Origin: Anaerolineales bacterium
GTDB taxonomy: Bacteria; Chloroflexota; Anaerolineae; Anaerolineales; Villigracilaceae
DNA length: 64,000 bases
NCBI GenBank assembly: GCA_016744335.1
Contig: JADGEO010000013.1
Coordinates: 1-64,000 of the forward strand
Reading direction: 5' to 3'
Shown: piece by piece, positions 54,635 through 63,145 of the stretch
Layout: each line of letters starts with the position of its first letter
Numbering within the stretch: position 1 is the first letter of the stretch
Translations under genes and position numbers: made by a program
Notes under the pieces: generated by a model
The model's database searches: none
The model's input: the letters and a program-made list of their open reading frames with translations, nothing else
What the model was told of the DNA's origin: nothing

Positions 54635-54810
54635 TTTTTTATTTGTAGGTGTTTTGATTAGGGGTTTTCCCGATGAAGAAAATAGTAGAAAGTTCTTTTG
54701 CTACCAGAATAATTTTGAGAAAGCAGAAATGTTTTTTTATGGGGTGAAATGCGTAAATTATAGATTCGTCATCCCCATTTTTTATAAACCAAAATAGCTT
54801 TGGAGGATTC
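54635..54810. other. Spacer in the NTPase block with a small open frame
   Basis: The 176-base spacer contains a 24-codon frame at 54673-54747 with AGGGG about 9 bases upstream: basic, ending KCFFMG. It is the only candidate for a short peptide beside the radical SAM gene, but the evidence is weak. The next gene has a good RBS (GGAGGATTC) before its ATG. Confidence 0.3.
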
Positions 54811-57657
54811 ATGAGCACAGAAACAAAAACTTTCCCTTTAGTTAAAGAATGGTTTGTTGGACGCGAGAAACATCAGGAAGAATTTGTATCCTTAATAGCA
54901 AGTGAGACAGAGCATCAAGTTTTGTTTATACATGGCGCGGGTGGTATTGGAAAAACTTGGCTATTACAAAAAATGATGATTATGCCTGAGGCAAATCAAC
55001 CTGATTTATTGGTAGCAGGTGAGCTTATTGATATGTATTCCACTGCTAACCACAGTGTTGAAGGGGTGCAAGAACGCATAATTGCTGTGCTTGAAAACAT
55101 TCTTGGATATCAGGTTTTTAAAAAATTTCGACAAAGCCACAGTGAACTTCAGAAAAGAGTTGAGAATGGCTTTCATGATGAGATGTTGAGTGGCATGCGT
55201 GAAAACCTTGAAAGAGATTTTATTGCGGATTGTCAGAAAATATCAGAAAAGAAAAGAGTTGTGTTGTTTTTTGATACGTTTGAGCGTGTACAACGAGACC
55301 AAGTTGGATTTTGGGCATTAACTAAACTAATTTATAGTCTGCCAAATTTTTATTTTGTGGTTGCTAGCCGAGAAGAATGGAAAGGAAATACTGTTGTTCA
55401 CTCTGTTGCATTGGATGAGTTTACTTCAGAGGAAGCGATTGCATATTTTGAAACGAAAAAATTAACAGTGAGTGGTTCAGATGGTGAAGTATTAAATATG
55501 ATTCACCAAAAAGCTAATGGACATCCATTATTGATTGAATTGGCTCTTGGATGGTTAAGCGGGGATTTATTAGAGAGCAGGGATAGGCTGGGAGAACTTT
55601 CTTCGCAGGATTTTGAAAAAGCATTGATGGCTCCTTTGCAAGAAATGGGACAAGGGCTTTTTGGTTCCCCTCCCCTTGATGAGGCTGTTTATCAAACGAT
55701 ATTGTTTATGGCACATTTTAATCGTCGTTTCAGCACGAGTTTATTAGAGTTGTTTATGGAAGAAAAGGCGATAAAGATAGAAGATTTTCGCCCCAAGGAT
55801 ATTCTTGAAAAGCTTGAAGAAAAATACTTCTTTGTTAAAACGAGACCAGATGGTTTCATCCAATTACATGATGAGATGGAGCGTTTGGTCAATGAATACT
55901 TGTGGCCTGATTTTGATAAATTTGGAGATTTGCGCCGTGAACTAGCTCGCATCGCTTGCCAATGGTACGACAGTCAAATAGAGCAAGAGAAAAAAAACAC
56001 GAATCTACTTGCCGATTTAAAGGCAGAGCAACTTGTATATTGGATTGATGTTGATGTGGAGAAAGCGGATGCTTTGCTCAACGATTATAGTGAAACATTC
56101 TCATTTACACTCAATAATTTACTAGTTGTTGAAATAAAACCAGAAAAAATAAAAAAAATACCTATTGAATATCGTTATCGTTTTGCTGTTGATTTGGGGC
56201 AACGTGCTCGTAGAATATACTCATACGAGCGAGGGCAACAATACTGGGACATTGCAATCAATACTGCTCAACAAGACAAAAACACAAATCAGCTAATTGA
56301 CGCGTTTTTAGGTTTGCATAATTGTACTTATCAACTTGACTTGAAGCAGTCGCTTAAGCTTTTGACAGAAAAAGTTTTACCTTTAAGCGAAGGTAATGTA
56401 TCGAGACGAGCCAAAATATATTACGAATTAGGATTTACTTACAGCGGATTACAGGATGTTGATAATGCAATAAAGTGGTACTCTCAGGCAAAGGAGGCTG
56501 CATCAAAATTCTTAGATAGAGAAATAATGCCTACGGTGCTGAACGATATGGGGTATGCTTATGTTATGAAGGGAGACTATAAACGGGCGGGATATTTTGT
56601 GAAAGAGGCTTTGAATCTTCGCAGAGCTTGGTTAAAAGAGATTGTTGAAAACTCGTCAAAAAATGCGACTGAGCGAAGTATTCAAGAAGCTCATGTGAGA
56701 GTTGGGATGTCCTATAATACTTTAGGGCAAATTAAGCGTTTTGATGGAGACTTATCTGCAGCAACGGGCGCATATTCAGAGGCGTTGGATATATTTAAAA
56801 TAGAGAATAATTTTCTTTGGCAGATTAGAGCCTTATATTCACGTGGGGAAGCTCATCGACGCATTGCCGCCACTTTGCATGAACAAGAGCGTAAAGAGGC
56901 TCAAAAGAAATTCGAAGATTTTGCCCTCAGTGATTTAACAAGAAGTATAAATTTATGCAATCAATACGGAATTCATGCAGAAAAAGATACGGCATATCGT
57001 CGTATGGGGAGGTTGATTCATGATCAAGCTCTGCGAGTTGTTGATGGTAATTTTAAGAAACGTTTAGATCTCTTGGGCGAATCCCAAGGGTATTTTGAAA
57101 AAGCTCTTCAGATTGCTGTAGAAACAAATGATGTTCTTGAAGAGTTAGAAAATCTGACAGAGCTAGCTTTTTTAGAAGACGACAGGCTTGATGCTATACA
57201 GAGAAAAAAGAAGCATCTTAGCGAGAAAGATAAGACGAATAGTCGTAAAGTCATAGATGGTTTGGCAAAGAGGCTAAATAAATATAAAGATATTAGTCTT
57301 GGAATAGCACAAATTGATGTTTTCCAACATCTTCATTTATTAGAGGAAGGTGCTTATTATTATATTGTTAAAGATTACGAAACTGCTTTAGAATATTATT
57401 TGAAGGGGTTTAAAGGACTAGCAAGCACCTCAGGCTATGGTACAGCCCGTTATAATCAGCATATAGATCATTTATTTACCCAATTAAGAAATCTAAATGA
57501 TGCAGACGAGGAGAGACGATGGTGCCAAGCGTTTATGACATTGTGGCAAAATACATCTGTTGAAGGCACGGAGCCATTATTAAAACTTGCACAGGTTCAT
57601 CCCAATCTTGTTGAACGTATGCAGTTATATTTAGATACTGCCTTTATGTTCAGATAA
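54811..57657 (+). CDS. STAND NTPase with TPR repeats
   Basis: 948 residues. Walker A 'GAGGIGKTWLLQKM' (about 42-55) and Walker B 'VVLFFDTFERV' (about 150) define a NACHT/NB-ARC-type core. 'HQKANGHPLLIELALGWLSG' near 240 is the typical GxP segment of NB-ARC-like proteins. A winged-helix region follows (290-380), and from about 450 TPR-like helical pairs such as 'YYELGFTYSGLQDVDNAIKW', 'NDMGYAYVMKGDYKRAGYF' and 'NTLGQIKRFDGDLSAATGAY'. Such proteins sense a ligand through the repeats and signal by oligomerisation. Its stop overlaps the radical SAM start (TAATG), linking the two. Confidence 0.85.
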   Translation: MSTETKTFPLVKEWFVGREKHQEEFVSLIASETEHQVLFIHGAGGIGKTWLLQKMMIMPEANQPDLLVAGELIDMYSTANHSVEGVQERIIAVLENILGYQVFKKFRQSHSELQKRVENGFHDEMLSGMRENLERDFIADCQKISEKKRVVLFFDTFERVQRDQVGFWALTKLIYSLPNFYFVVASREEWKGNTVVHSVALDEFTSEEAIAYFETKKLTVSGSDGEVLNMIHQKANGHPLLIELALGWLSGDLLESRDRLGELSSQDFEKALMAPLQEMGQGLFGSPPLDEAVYQTILFMAHFNRRFSTSLLELFMEEKAIKIEDFRPKDILEKLEEKYFFVKTRPDGFIQLHDEMERLVNEYLWPDFDKFGDLRRELARIACQWYDSQIEQEKKNTNLLADLKAEQLVYWIDVDVEKADALLNDYSETFSFTLNNLLVVEIKPEKIKKIPIEYRYRFAVDLGQRARRIYSYERGQQYWDIAINTAQQDKNTNQLIDAFLGLHNCTYQLDLKQSLKLLTEKVLPLSEGNVSRRAKIYYELGFTYSGLQDVDNAIKWYSQAKEAASKFLDREIMPTVLNDMGYAYVMKGDYKRAGYFVKEALNLRRAWLKEIVENSSKNATERSIQEAHVRVGMSYNTLGQIKRFDGDLSAATGAYSEALDIFKIENNFLWQIRALYSRGEAHRRIAATLHEQERKEAQKKFEDFALSDLTRSINLCNQYGIHAEKDTAYRRMGRLIHDQALRVVDGNFKKRLDLLGESQGYFEKALQIAVETNDVLEELENLTELAFLEDDRLDAIQRKKKHLSEKDKTNSRKVIDGLAKRLNKYKDISLGIAQIDVFQHLHLLEEGAYYYIVKDYETALEYYLKGFKGLASTSGYGTARYNQHIDHLFTQLRNLNDADEERRWCQAFMTLWQNTSVEGTEPLLKLAQVHPNLVERMQLYLDTAFMFR

Positions 57658-59117
57658 TGAGAGCAAATATGACTATTCCAAGAATGTTTGTGACGAAATA
57701 CGACGATATAGTTCTTCGAGATGAGTGTGATTGTGCCTGTGCGGTCATTCTTTGCAACGATGTTATTCCTCTTATGGAAAATAGTGTATTGCAAAGCAAT
57801 AAAGATGTTACTCGCATTCAATTCCCCCGAAATTGGCAAGGACTCTATCTTCCGGATGGGACAAATTCTCTAGTCCTTCTTAATCAACCTGCCTACGACC
57901 TTTGGAAAAGTTTCCAAGAGAAACGCTATCTTTCAGCATTGGGTGGAGAAAAACTAAAAATCGCCCAAGATATGGTAAAAATGGGCTTATTGGTTTCTCC
58001 AGACGCACAATCTGTTGTACTGAAAAAAACTCAAAACACACAACTCTCTGCCTGGCTCCATCTCACCGACCGTTGTAACCTCCGCTGTGCCTACTGCTAC
58101 CTCCCGCACAAAAGCGAGGATATGACTCTCAAAACAGGTCGCGCCACCATAGAGGCGACTTTCCGCGAAGCAAGAGATAATAGTTATGAACAAGTCAAAC
58201 TTAAGTATTCAGGCGGGGAATCATTATTGCAATTCTCACTTATCGTTGGACTGCATAAATACGCTCAAAAATTAGCTAAAAAGCATAGTTTGAAACTTGA
58301 CGGAGTTGTTCTTAGCAACGGAACTTTGCTCACAGAAAAAATCATTGCTAAAATGCAAGGTCTAGATTTACGTTTAATGATCTCTCTTGATGGTGTGGGT
58401 GACTGGCACGATGTGCAACGCCCCTACGCAAGCGGACGTGGTTCTTTTGCCGATGTAGCCGAATCTGTTGACTTAGCTTTAGCACATGGTTTAATCCCCG
58501 ATACTTCAATCACGGTCAGTGGACGCAATGCCGAAGGTTTATCCGAAATAATAGATTGGGTTCTAGCGCGAGACTTACCCTTTAGCCTAAATTTTTATCG
58601 CCAAAATGATTTGTCAATACCTCATGAAGATTTGAAGTTAGAAGAAGATAAAATCATTGCAGGCATGTTGTCTGCTTTTGAAGTGATTGAGCATAATTTG
58701 CCAAGTCGTAGCTTGCTTGCTTCTCTAACAGATAGGGCAAATTTATCTGCACCACATTTACGCACTTGCTCAGTTGGTGATAGCTATTTGGTTTTTAATC
58801 AGCATGGGCAAGTTTCAAAATGTCAAATGAAAATGGATAGTCCTATCGCAGATATCAATACAGAGAATTTATTGCAGGTTGTTCGTGATGATAAAAGCGG
58901 TATTCAGAATATATCTGTAGAAGACAAAGAAGAATGTCGTGATTGTGATTGGAAGTATTTCTGCACGGGTGGATGCTCCCTTGAGAGCTATCGCGCCACA
59001 GGTCGCTATGATGTGAAATCCCCGAATTGTAATATCTATAAAGCCATTCTCCCTGAAGTTTTACGTTTAGAAGGTTTACGTTTGCTCAAGGAGGCAGGAG
59101 AGCTAGAAGTAGCATAA
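57657..59117 (+). CDS. Radical SAM/SPASM protein with RRE-like N-terminal domain
   Basis: 486 residues. An N-terminal Cys cluster (C24, C26, C28, C33), then a PqqD-like region (about residues 50-115) with 'NSLVLLNQPAYDLWKSF', a fold used in RiPP leader-peptide recognition. Radical SAM motif C140-x3-C144-x2-C147 (LTDRCNLRCAYCYLP), 'KYSGGESLLQFSL', and a SPASM-type C-terminus with 'CRDCDWKYFCTGGCSLESY' and 'SPNCNIYK'. The protein is coupled by TAATG to the STAND-TPR gene. A peptide- or protein-modifying enzyme is expected; no precursor gene is obvious. A terminator follows. Confidence 0.85.
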   Translation: MRANMTIPRMFVTKYDDIVLRDECDCACAVILCNDVIPLMENSVLQSNKDVTRIQFPRNWQGLYLPDGTNSLVLLNQPAYDLWKSFQEKRYLSALGGEKLKIAQDMVKMGLLVSPDAQSVVLKKTQNTQLSAWLHLTDRCNLRCAYCYLPHKSEDMTLKTGRATIEATFREARDNSYEQVKLKYSGGESLLQFSLIVGLHKYAQKLAKKHSLKLDGVVLSNGTLLTEKIIAKMQGLDLRLMISLDGVGDWHDVQRPYASGRGSFADVAESVDLALAHGLIPDTSITVSGRNAEGLSEIIDWVLARDLPFSLNFYRQNDLSIPHEDLKLEEDKIIAGMLSAFEVIEHNLPSRSLLASLTDRANLSAPHLRTCSVGDSYLVFNQHGQVSKCQMKMDSPIADINTENLLQVVRDDKSGIQNISVEDKEECRDCDWKYFCTGGCSLESYRATGRYDVKSPNCNIYKAILPEVLRLEGLRLLKEAGELEVA

Positions 59118-59141
59118 TTCATCATTGTCCCTGCAATCAAA

Positions 59142-59170
59142 AAAAGCCTCGCGTTTCTGCGAGGCTTTTC
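59142..59170. terminator. Bidirectional intrinsic terminator
   Basis: AAAAGCCTCGC / GCGAGGCTTTT with loop GTTTCT, between the convergent radical SAM and CDF genes. A-rich and T-rich flanks on both sides. Confidence 0.85.
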
Positions 59171-59219
59171 TATTTAAAAATCTTTGCGCCTTTGTGTCTT
59201 TGCATGCGCCGCTTTAGAT

Positions 59220-60143
59220 TTACGCCCCCTGCCCACAACTCCCCTCCTCAAACTGGATCGTCGTATGCTCAATCCCATAATCGTGGATTAAGCACTTTTT
59301 CAGTGCAGCCATCGTTTCCTCATATTCAGCATTTTCTTCTAAAACAGCGTGTGCGCTGAGGGCGATATGCCCGGAGCAGATACTCCACACATGCAGATCG
59401 TGGATTTCTTTTACGCCGTCAAATTTTTGTAGCGCATCCGCAATTTCTGCTGAAGACATGCCTTCGGGAACACCTTCGATGAGAATATGAAAAGAGCCTT
59501 TGAGCAAACGCCATGAGCTGAGAAGAATTAGGATGCCAATTAATACACTCATCAGCGGATCGACCCAGCTCCAGTCGGTGAAGTAGATGATTGCGCCAGC
59601 CACGACTACACCCACAGATGCGAGCGCATCGCCAATGACGTGCAGGTAGGCAGATTTCACATTCAAATCTTCTTGTTCGTGGACGTGCCCCTCTTCGCCA
59701 TGATCGTGGTCATCGTGATTGTGCGAATGAGCGTGTCCGCCCAGCACAAAGGCAACAAAGAGATTGGCGATCAAGCCTATTACGGCGATTATCATCAATT
59801 CTACACTTTTGATGGCTTGGGGGTCTTGCCAACGCAGCCATGATTCGTGAAAAATCTCGAATGAGATGTAGACCAGCGTTAGCCCGTTGATGAGGGCGGC
59901 TAAGACTTCGAGGCGATGATAGCCGTAGGTGTGCTTATCATCTGCAGGGCGGGCAGAGAGTTTTAGGGCAACAAAGCTCAAGATGAGGGCGAAAACATCC
60001 ATGAAGACATGCGCCGCATCTGAGAGAAGGGCGAGACTCCCCGTCCAGTAGCCGCCGATGACTTCGGCAAGAAGGACGAGGAGGGTGACAAAGATTGAGA
60101 TCAGAAAACGTTTTTCTATACCGGTATCAGGATGAGGTCGCAT
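59220..60143 (-). CDS. Cation diffusion facilitator (zinc-type efflux)
   Basis: 307 residues with six membrane helices. Helix 2 and helix 5 carry the H/D metal-site patterns ('LLSDAAHVFMDVFAL' and 'HVIGDALASVGVVVAG'). A His-rich loop (about residues 135-160, H-rich with D/E) lies between helices 4 and 5, as in CzcD/ZitB-type zinc exporters. The C-terminal cytoplasmic domain is present. Metal export, most likely Zn2+ by His-loop content. It stands alone and reads leftward, away from the cobalamin riboswitch. Confidence 0.93.
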   Translation of the reverse strand: MRPHPDTGIEKRFLISIFVTLLVLLAEVIGGYWTGSLALLSDAAHVFMDVFALILSFVALKLSARPADDKHTYGYHRLEVLAALINGLTLVYISFEIFHESWLRWQDPQAIKSVELMIIAVIGLIANLFVAFVLGGHAHSHNHDDHDHGEEGHVHEQEDLNVKSAYLHVIGDALASVGVVVAGAIIYFTDWSWVDPLMSVLIGILILLSSWRLLKGSFHILIEGVPEGMSSAEIADALQKFDGVKEIHDLHVWSICSGHIALSAHAVLEENAEYEETMAALKKCLIHDYGIEHTTIQFEEGSCGQGA

Positions 60144-60280
60144 TCGTTTCGCCTTGTTGGGGATTAAATAGATGTCGAAAAACAGGGTGGTGTTCAGGGT
60201 AGCACTACGCCATTTTAGCAGAAATCCATCCGAAAAACAAAAAAAACGTATAATGTCTGCACATTAACAATTTATCCTAA

Positions 60281-60437
60281 TCACGGGGCCTTTTCCCTCG
60301 GAAGGGAAGGTTTAATGGCGAAGTCGGTTGAAGTCCGACGCTGTCGCACAACTGTAAATTAGTTTGGTAGTTAGGTCAAAAAAATGACCAAAAGACTAAA
60401 AGACTAAAAGACCAATAAGCCAGGGTGCCCGCCCTGA
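60281..60437 (+). ncRNA. Cobalamin riboswitch
   Basis: Classical B12-box elements appear in order: GTCGGTTGAAGTCCGACGCT (about 60323-60342), GTCGCACAACTGTAA (60343-60357) and AAGCCAGGGTGCCCGCC (60417-60433). A spacer made of GACTAAAA octamers (about 60393-60412) forms the peripheral arm. TATAAT at 60249-60254 may be the promoter -10. The element regulates downstream B12 transport or synthesis genes elsewhere; here the downstream gene is a remnant. Confidence 0.9.
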
Positions 60438-60490
60438 TTATTTTCCACAGACCTCGCAGAAAGGAGGTGGACCTTAGAATTTTTATTCTT

Positions 60491-60523
60491 ACCCCCTCCC
60501 CTGTCTCTATGGCAGGGGGTTTT
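60491..60523 (+). terminator. Terminator (expression platform) of the cobalamin riboswitch
   Basis: ACCCCCT (60491-60497) pairs with AGGGGGT (60514-60520), then TTTTG. GGAGGTGG at 60463-60470 could pair with the CCCCTCC of the stem and act as antiterminator. Confidence 0.7.
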
Positions 60524-60532
60524 GATTCTATA

Positions 60533-60580
60533 GCCCCCATCCTAACCTTCCCCCTTTATGGGGAAGGGACAAGTTCTCCT
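60533..60580. repeat. C/G-rich hairpin repeat, copy 2
   Basis: CCCCCATCCTAACCTTCCCC is followed by CTTTATGGGGAAGGGACAAG, close to copy 1 at 18250-18330. It joins directly to the ABC-ATPase remnant, so it marks or caused the break at its 5' side. Confidence 0.65.
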
Positions 60581-60829
60581 GCTCAATTATCGGGGGGAGA
60601 ACAGCAACGTGTCTTGTTGGCGCGGGCATTGGCACAATCTACGCCTGTTTTATTGTTTAATGGAGAGTTGAAAACTTTTGGCACACCCCAAGATGTTATC
60701 ACCACAGAAACTATCAGAGAAGCCTACCAAACTCCCGTTGAGATTATTCCACACCCTGACACAGGCGCATCGATTATCTTTCCGCAAGGGGCAGTGAGGG
60801 ACGGGTGTACAGGATATTTTTTCTCGTAG
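60581..60829 (+). pseudogene. Remnant of a cobalamin-type ABC transporter ATPase
   Basis: The remaining 82 codons begin AQLSGGEQQRVLLARALAQS, the ABC signature and following helix, then jump from TPVLLF to NGELKTFGTPQDVIT. The Walker B Asp/Glu, D-loop and H-loop segment of about 60 residues is missing. The tail 'YQTPVEIIPHPDTGASIIFP' matches the end of BtuD/FecE-like ATPases. Walker A and all of the N-terminal half are gone. The upstream cobalamin riboswitch supports B12-uptake origin. The cell here either relies on another transporter or does not import B12 by this route. Confidence 0.85.
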
Positions 60830-60896
60830 CGGGGATTCCGATGCAAATGAAGTGAATGGGAGCGATGTGCATTGCAGTCTGTTATAATCGCTCCCT

Positions 60897-61673
60897 ATGG
60901 CAATTAATATCGCTCAAACTCAAGCTGAAAAGTATACCGTTAGTACGCCCGTTTTCGAGGGACCGCTTGCGCTTTTGCTCAACCTGATTGAAAGCGCAGA
61001 ACTCCATATTACGAGCGTCTCTTTGGCGTTGGTTACAGACCAGTACCTTGAGCGAATTCGAGACTTGGGCGATTTAGACGCGGAAGAAATATCGGCATTT
61101 TTGGTAATTGCGGCGAAGTTGATTCAAATTAAATCAGAAGCATTATTGCCACGCCCACCTGTACGAGAGGTGGGAGAAGAAGACCCTGGCGAGTCTCTGG
61201 CACGTCAATTGCGCTTATATAAGAAATTTAAAGAAATTGCGGGCTGGTTAAAGGCGCGTGATGCTAAAAATATGCGTACTTATTTACGAATTGCCGCACC
61301 GCCTAAAGTTGAGAGTCACTTTGAAATGGGCGACCTTACGCTAGGAGATTTACTCAACGCCGCCCAAAACATCTTTGCGCGTGAAGCCGAAAAAGCTGAG
61401 CTGGGAACGGTAATTCGCGCCCCAAAAGTGACTATTCGTGAGAAGGTTCAACATATCACCAAGCTTCTTTCATCCGAAGAGCGAATGACTTTTCGTACAA
61501 TGGTAGAAGGCGCGAAAAGCCGCATTGAAGTTGCGGTCACCTTCCTTGCTTTATTAGAGTTGGTCAAACGTTACCGCGTAAATGCACAACAAGAGGTGCT
61601 TTTTGGTGATATTCAAATTGAAAGAGTCGGGGAGTTTGGCGAAGATGAAGAATTCGAGTTAGAATTTGAGTAG
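60897..61673 (+). CDS. scpA: Segregation and condensation protein A
   Basis: 258 residues, the usual length. The N-terminal kleisin motif 'YTVSTPVFEGPLALLLNLIE' binds the SMC neck; the middle 'EISAFLVIAAKLIQIKSEAL' is the ScpA-typical helix, and the C-terminal winged-helix domain holds 'VTFLALLELVKRYRVNAQQE'. It works with SMC and ScpB in chromosome condensation. scpB is not adjacent. TATAAT (60883-60888) lies 8 bases before the ATG with no Shine-Dalgarno sequence, so a leaderless mRNA is possible. Confidence 0.93.
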   Translation: MAINIAQTQAEKYTVSTPVFEGPLALLLNLIESAELHITSVSLALVTDQYLERIRDLGDLDAEEISAFLVIAAKLIQIKSEALLPRPPVREVGEEDPGESLARQLRLYKKFKEIAGWLKARDAKNMRTYLRIAAPPKVESHFEMGDLTLGDLLNAAQNIFAREAEKAELGTVIRAPKVTIREKVQHITKLLSSEERMTFRTMVEGAKSRIEVAVTFLALLELVKRYRVNAQQEVLFGDIQIERVGEFGEDEEFELEFE

Positions 61674-61681
61674 GGGAGACC

Positions 61682-62053
61682 TTAGATATCAGACTTCAGT
61701 TTTGAGCCTAAAAACTTTAAAGCTATTATTGCGCCTACACTGTCAATTGCCACATCTGCCCAGCTTGCATGCCTTCCGACTACGAAAGATTGATGATATT
61801 CATCGCTCATAGCGTAGAGAAAAGCAAGAAACCACGCTACTTTCCATTTAGAAGTATCTAGTTGAAACGCGTAGAGATAGGCGATCGCGAGTAGTCCGTA
61901 CCCCAGCGCGTGCGCGCCTTTTTTAATCAGCAAATCTGCCCAATCGAAAGAAGGCATCGAATTGGAAGGGATGGAAGAAAAGGCAAAAATAGCGAGCATC
62001 AACGCAATTGCGGGTAGCCATGTTGGGGGGCGAAAGGTCTTAATTATTTTCAT
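61682..62053 (-). CDS. VanZ-like membrane protein
   Basis: 123 residues with four hydrophobic helices and the VanZ-family pattern 'FSSIPSNSMP', 'KKGAHALGYGLLAIAYL', 'ALLYAMSDEYHQSFVVGR' (seen as FLYAMSDEYHQSF) and 'SWADVAIDSVGA'. The function of VanZ homologs outside teicoplanin resistance is unknown. The last codons (KSDI and stop) come from a GTCTGATATCTAAGGTCT-type dispersed repeat at the 3' end. It is convergent with scpA, with the ends 8 bases apart. Confidence 0.85.
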   Translation of the reverse strand: MKIIKTFRPPTWLPAIALMLAIFAFSSIPSNSMPSFDWADLLIKKGAHALGYGLLAIAYLYAFQLDTSKWKVAWFLAFLYAMSDEYHQSFVVGRHASWADVAIDSVGAIIALKFLGSKLKSDI

Positions 62054-62091
62054 CTCACTATTTTACTGTAATTTATTGTACAATCTATACT

Positions 62092-62883
62092 ATGACTCAA
62101 AAAGAAACCCTCACCAGTCGGCAAAATCCGCTCATAAAAAAACTTCGTTCTCTTCAAGGGCGCAAAGGACGTACCCAAACAGGATTATTTCTTGTAGAGG
62201 GAATTCACCACGTTGGTGCGGCGGTAGAGGCAGGTTGGGATGTGGAGGATATCATCTACGCCCCCGAGCTTCTCACCAGCGATTACGCGCGTGACCTGAT
62301 ACTTAATACCGTTAAACGGGGCATCTCCTGTCAACCAGCATCTACCGACATATTCCGTTCTTTAGCAGGGAAGGAGAATCCCCAAGGGATTCTTGCCTCT
62401 GTGCATCAACGCGATTTGGCATTTGACGATGTTGATGATTTCAAGCACGGAGTAGCAGTTGTTACCCCTCAAGACCCTGGCAATCTCGGCACCATCCTTC
62501 GTACTCTTGACGCAGTTGGCGCAGATGGGCTAATTCTTCTTGATTGTGGCGTAGATTTATATCACCCCAAAGTGGTGCGTGCTAGCATGGGCGCAATTTT
62601 TTGGAAGCCCGTTCTTCGAGTTGATTTTGAAGATTTTCTCGCATGGAAGGAAGCGCACGCGTATAAGCTAATAGGCACTTCTGCGCATGGAGAAAGACTT
62701 CGGAAGTCTTTCTCTCAGAAAGACGAAGATTGGATATTATTGCTTGGCAGTGAACAAAAGGGGCTTTCTGCTGAACAAATTTCTGCTTGTGATGTATTAG
62801 CTTCTTTGCCCATGCGGGGGCGTGGCACTTCGCTTAATCTTGCCGTAGCGGCTGGGATTTTACTTTACGAGTTGATGGAATAG
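62092..62883 (+). CDS. TrmH/SpoU-family RNA 2'-O-methyltransferase
   Basis: 263 residues. The N-terminal substrate-binding domain ('TSRQNPLIKKLRSLQGRKGR') is followed by the SPOUT fold with motif 1 'PQDPGNLGTILRTLDAVGADG', motif 2 'ILLLGSEQKGLS' and motif 3 'MRGRGTSLNLAVAAGILLYE' (all three seen). These enzymes methylate ribose 2'-OH in rRNA or tRNA; the target is not readable. It lies 38 bases from the divergent VanZ gene. Confidence 0.92.
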   Translation: MTQKETLTSRQNPLIKKLRSLQGRKGRTQTGLFLVEGIHHVGAAVEAGWDVEDIIYAPELLTSDYARDLILNTVKRGISCQPASTDIFRSLAGKENPQGILASVHQRDLAFDDVDDFKHGVAVVTPQDPGNLGTILRTLDAVGADGLILLDCGVDLYHPKVVRASMGAIFWKPVLRVDFEDFLAWKEAHAYKLIGTSAHGERLRKSFSQKDEDWILLLGSEQKGLSAEQISACDVLASLPMRGRGTSLNLAVAAGILLYELME

Positions 62884-62987
62884 AAGCTGTTTTTCTCCAC
62901 ACTAATGTTGAATAGCGGCACGCAAGCTTAGGGGCACGCGTGTTGCGGCGTGTAGCATCTATCCCAAAGATTGCTTCAAAAAACTCG

Positions 62988-63015
62988 TTGACTTTCATCC
63001 CTCTTGTGCTATAAT
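62988..63015 (+). promoter_or_regulatory. Promoter of the rplU-rpmA-rpmE operon
   Basis: -35 TTGACT (62988-62993), 16-base spacer, -10 TATAAT (63010-63015). The leader is about 125 bases long before the rplU ATG. Confidence 0.75.
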
Positions 63016-63029
63016 GCAGTTTGTTAAGT

Positions 63030-63059
63030 CCCCGTTGCTATTTAACGGGGTAAATTTTT
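63030..63059 (+). promoter_or_regulatory. Hairpin in the rplU leader, possible attenuator
   Basis: CCCCGTT / AACGGGG with loop GCTATTT, followed by TAAATTTTTG. It resembles a weak terminator and could provide autogenous or antitermination control, as in other L21 leaders. Inference only. Confidence 0.4.
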
Positions 63060-63145
63060 GTTAAAAACCAAACTTTCCCGCATTCAGGCGTTGGGACAAT
63101 TTGTTCTCGCAGGTGATGTGGTAGAGTGAAGATTTGGAGAAAAAT

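Noticed and set aside
56660..56690. GACTGAGCGAAGTATTC in the STAND-TPR gene as another REP-like copy
   Set aside because: Only a short partial match, inside a normally reading TPR region.
60425..60580. Coding start for the ABC-ATPase frame at 60425
   Set aside because: The sequence up to 60580 is riboswitch, terminator and dispersed repeat; only 60581 onward matches an ABC ATPase.
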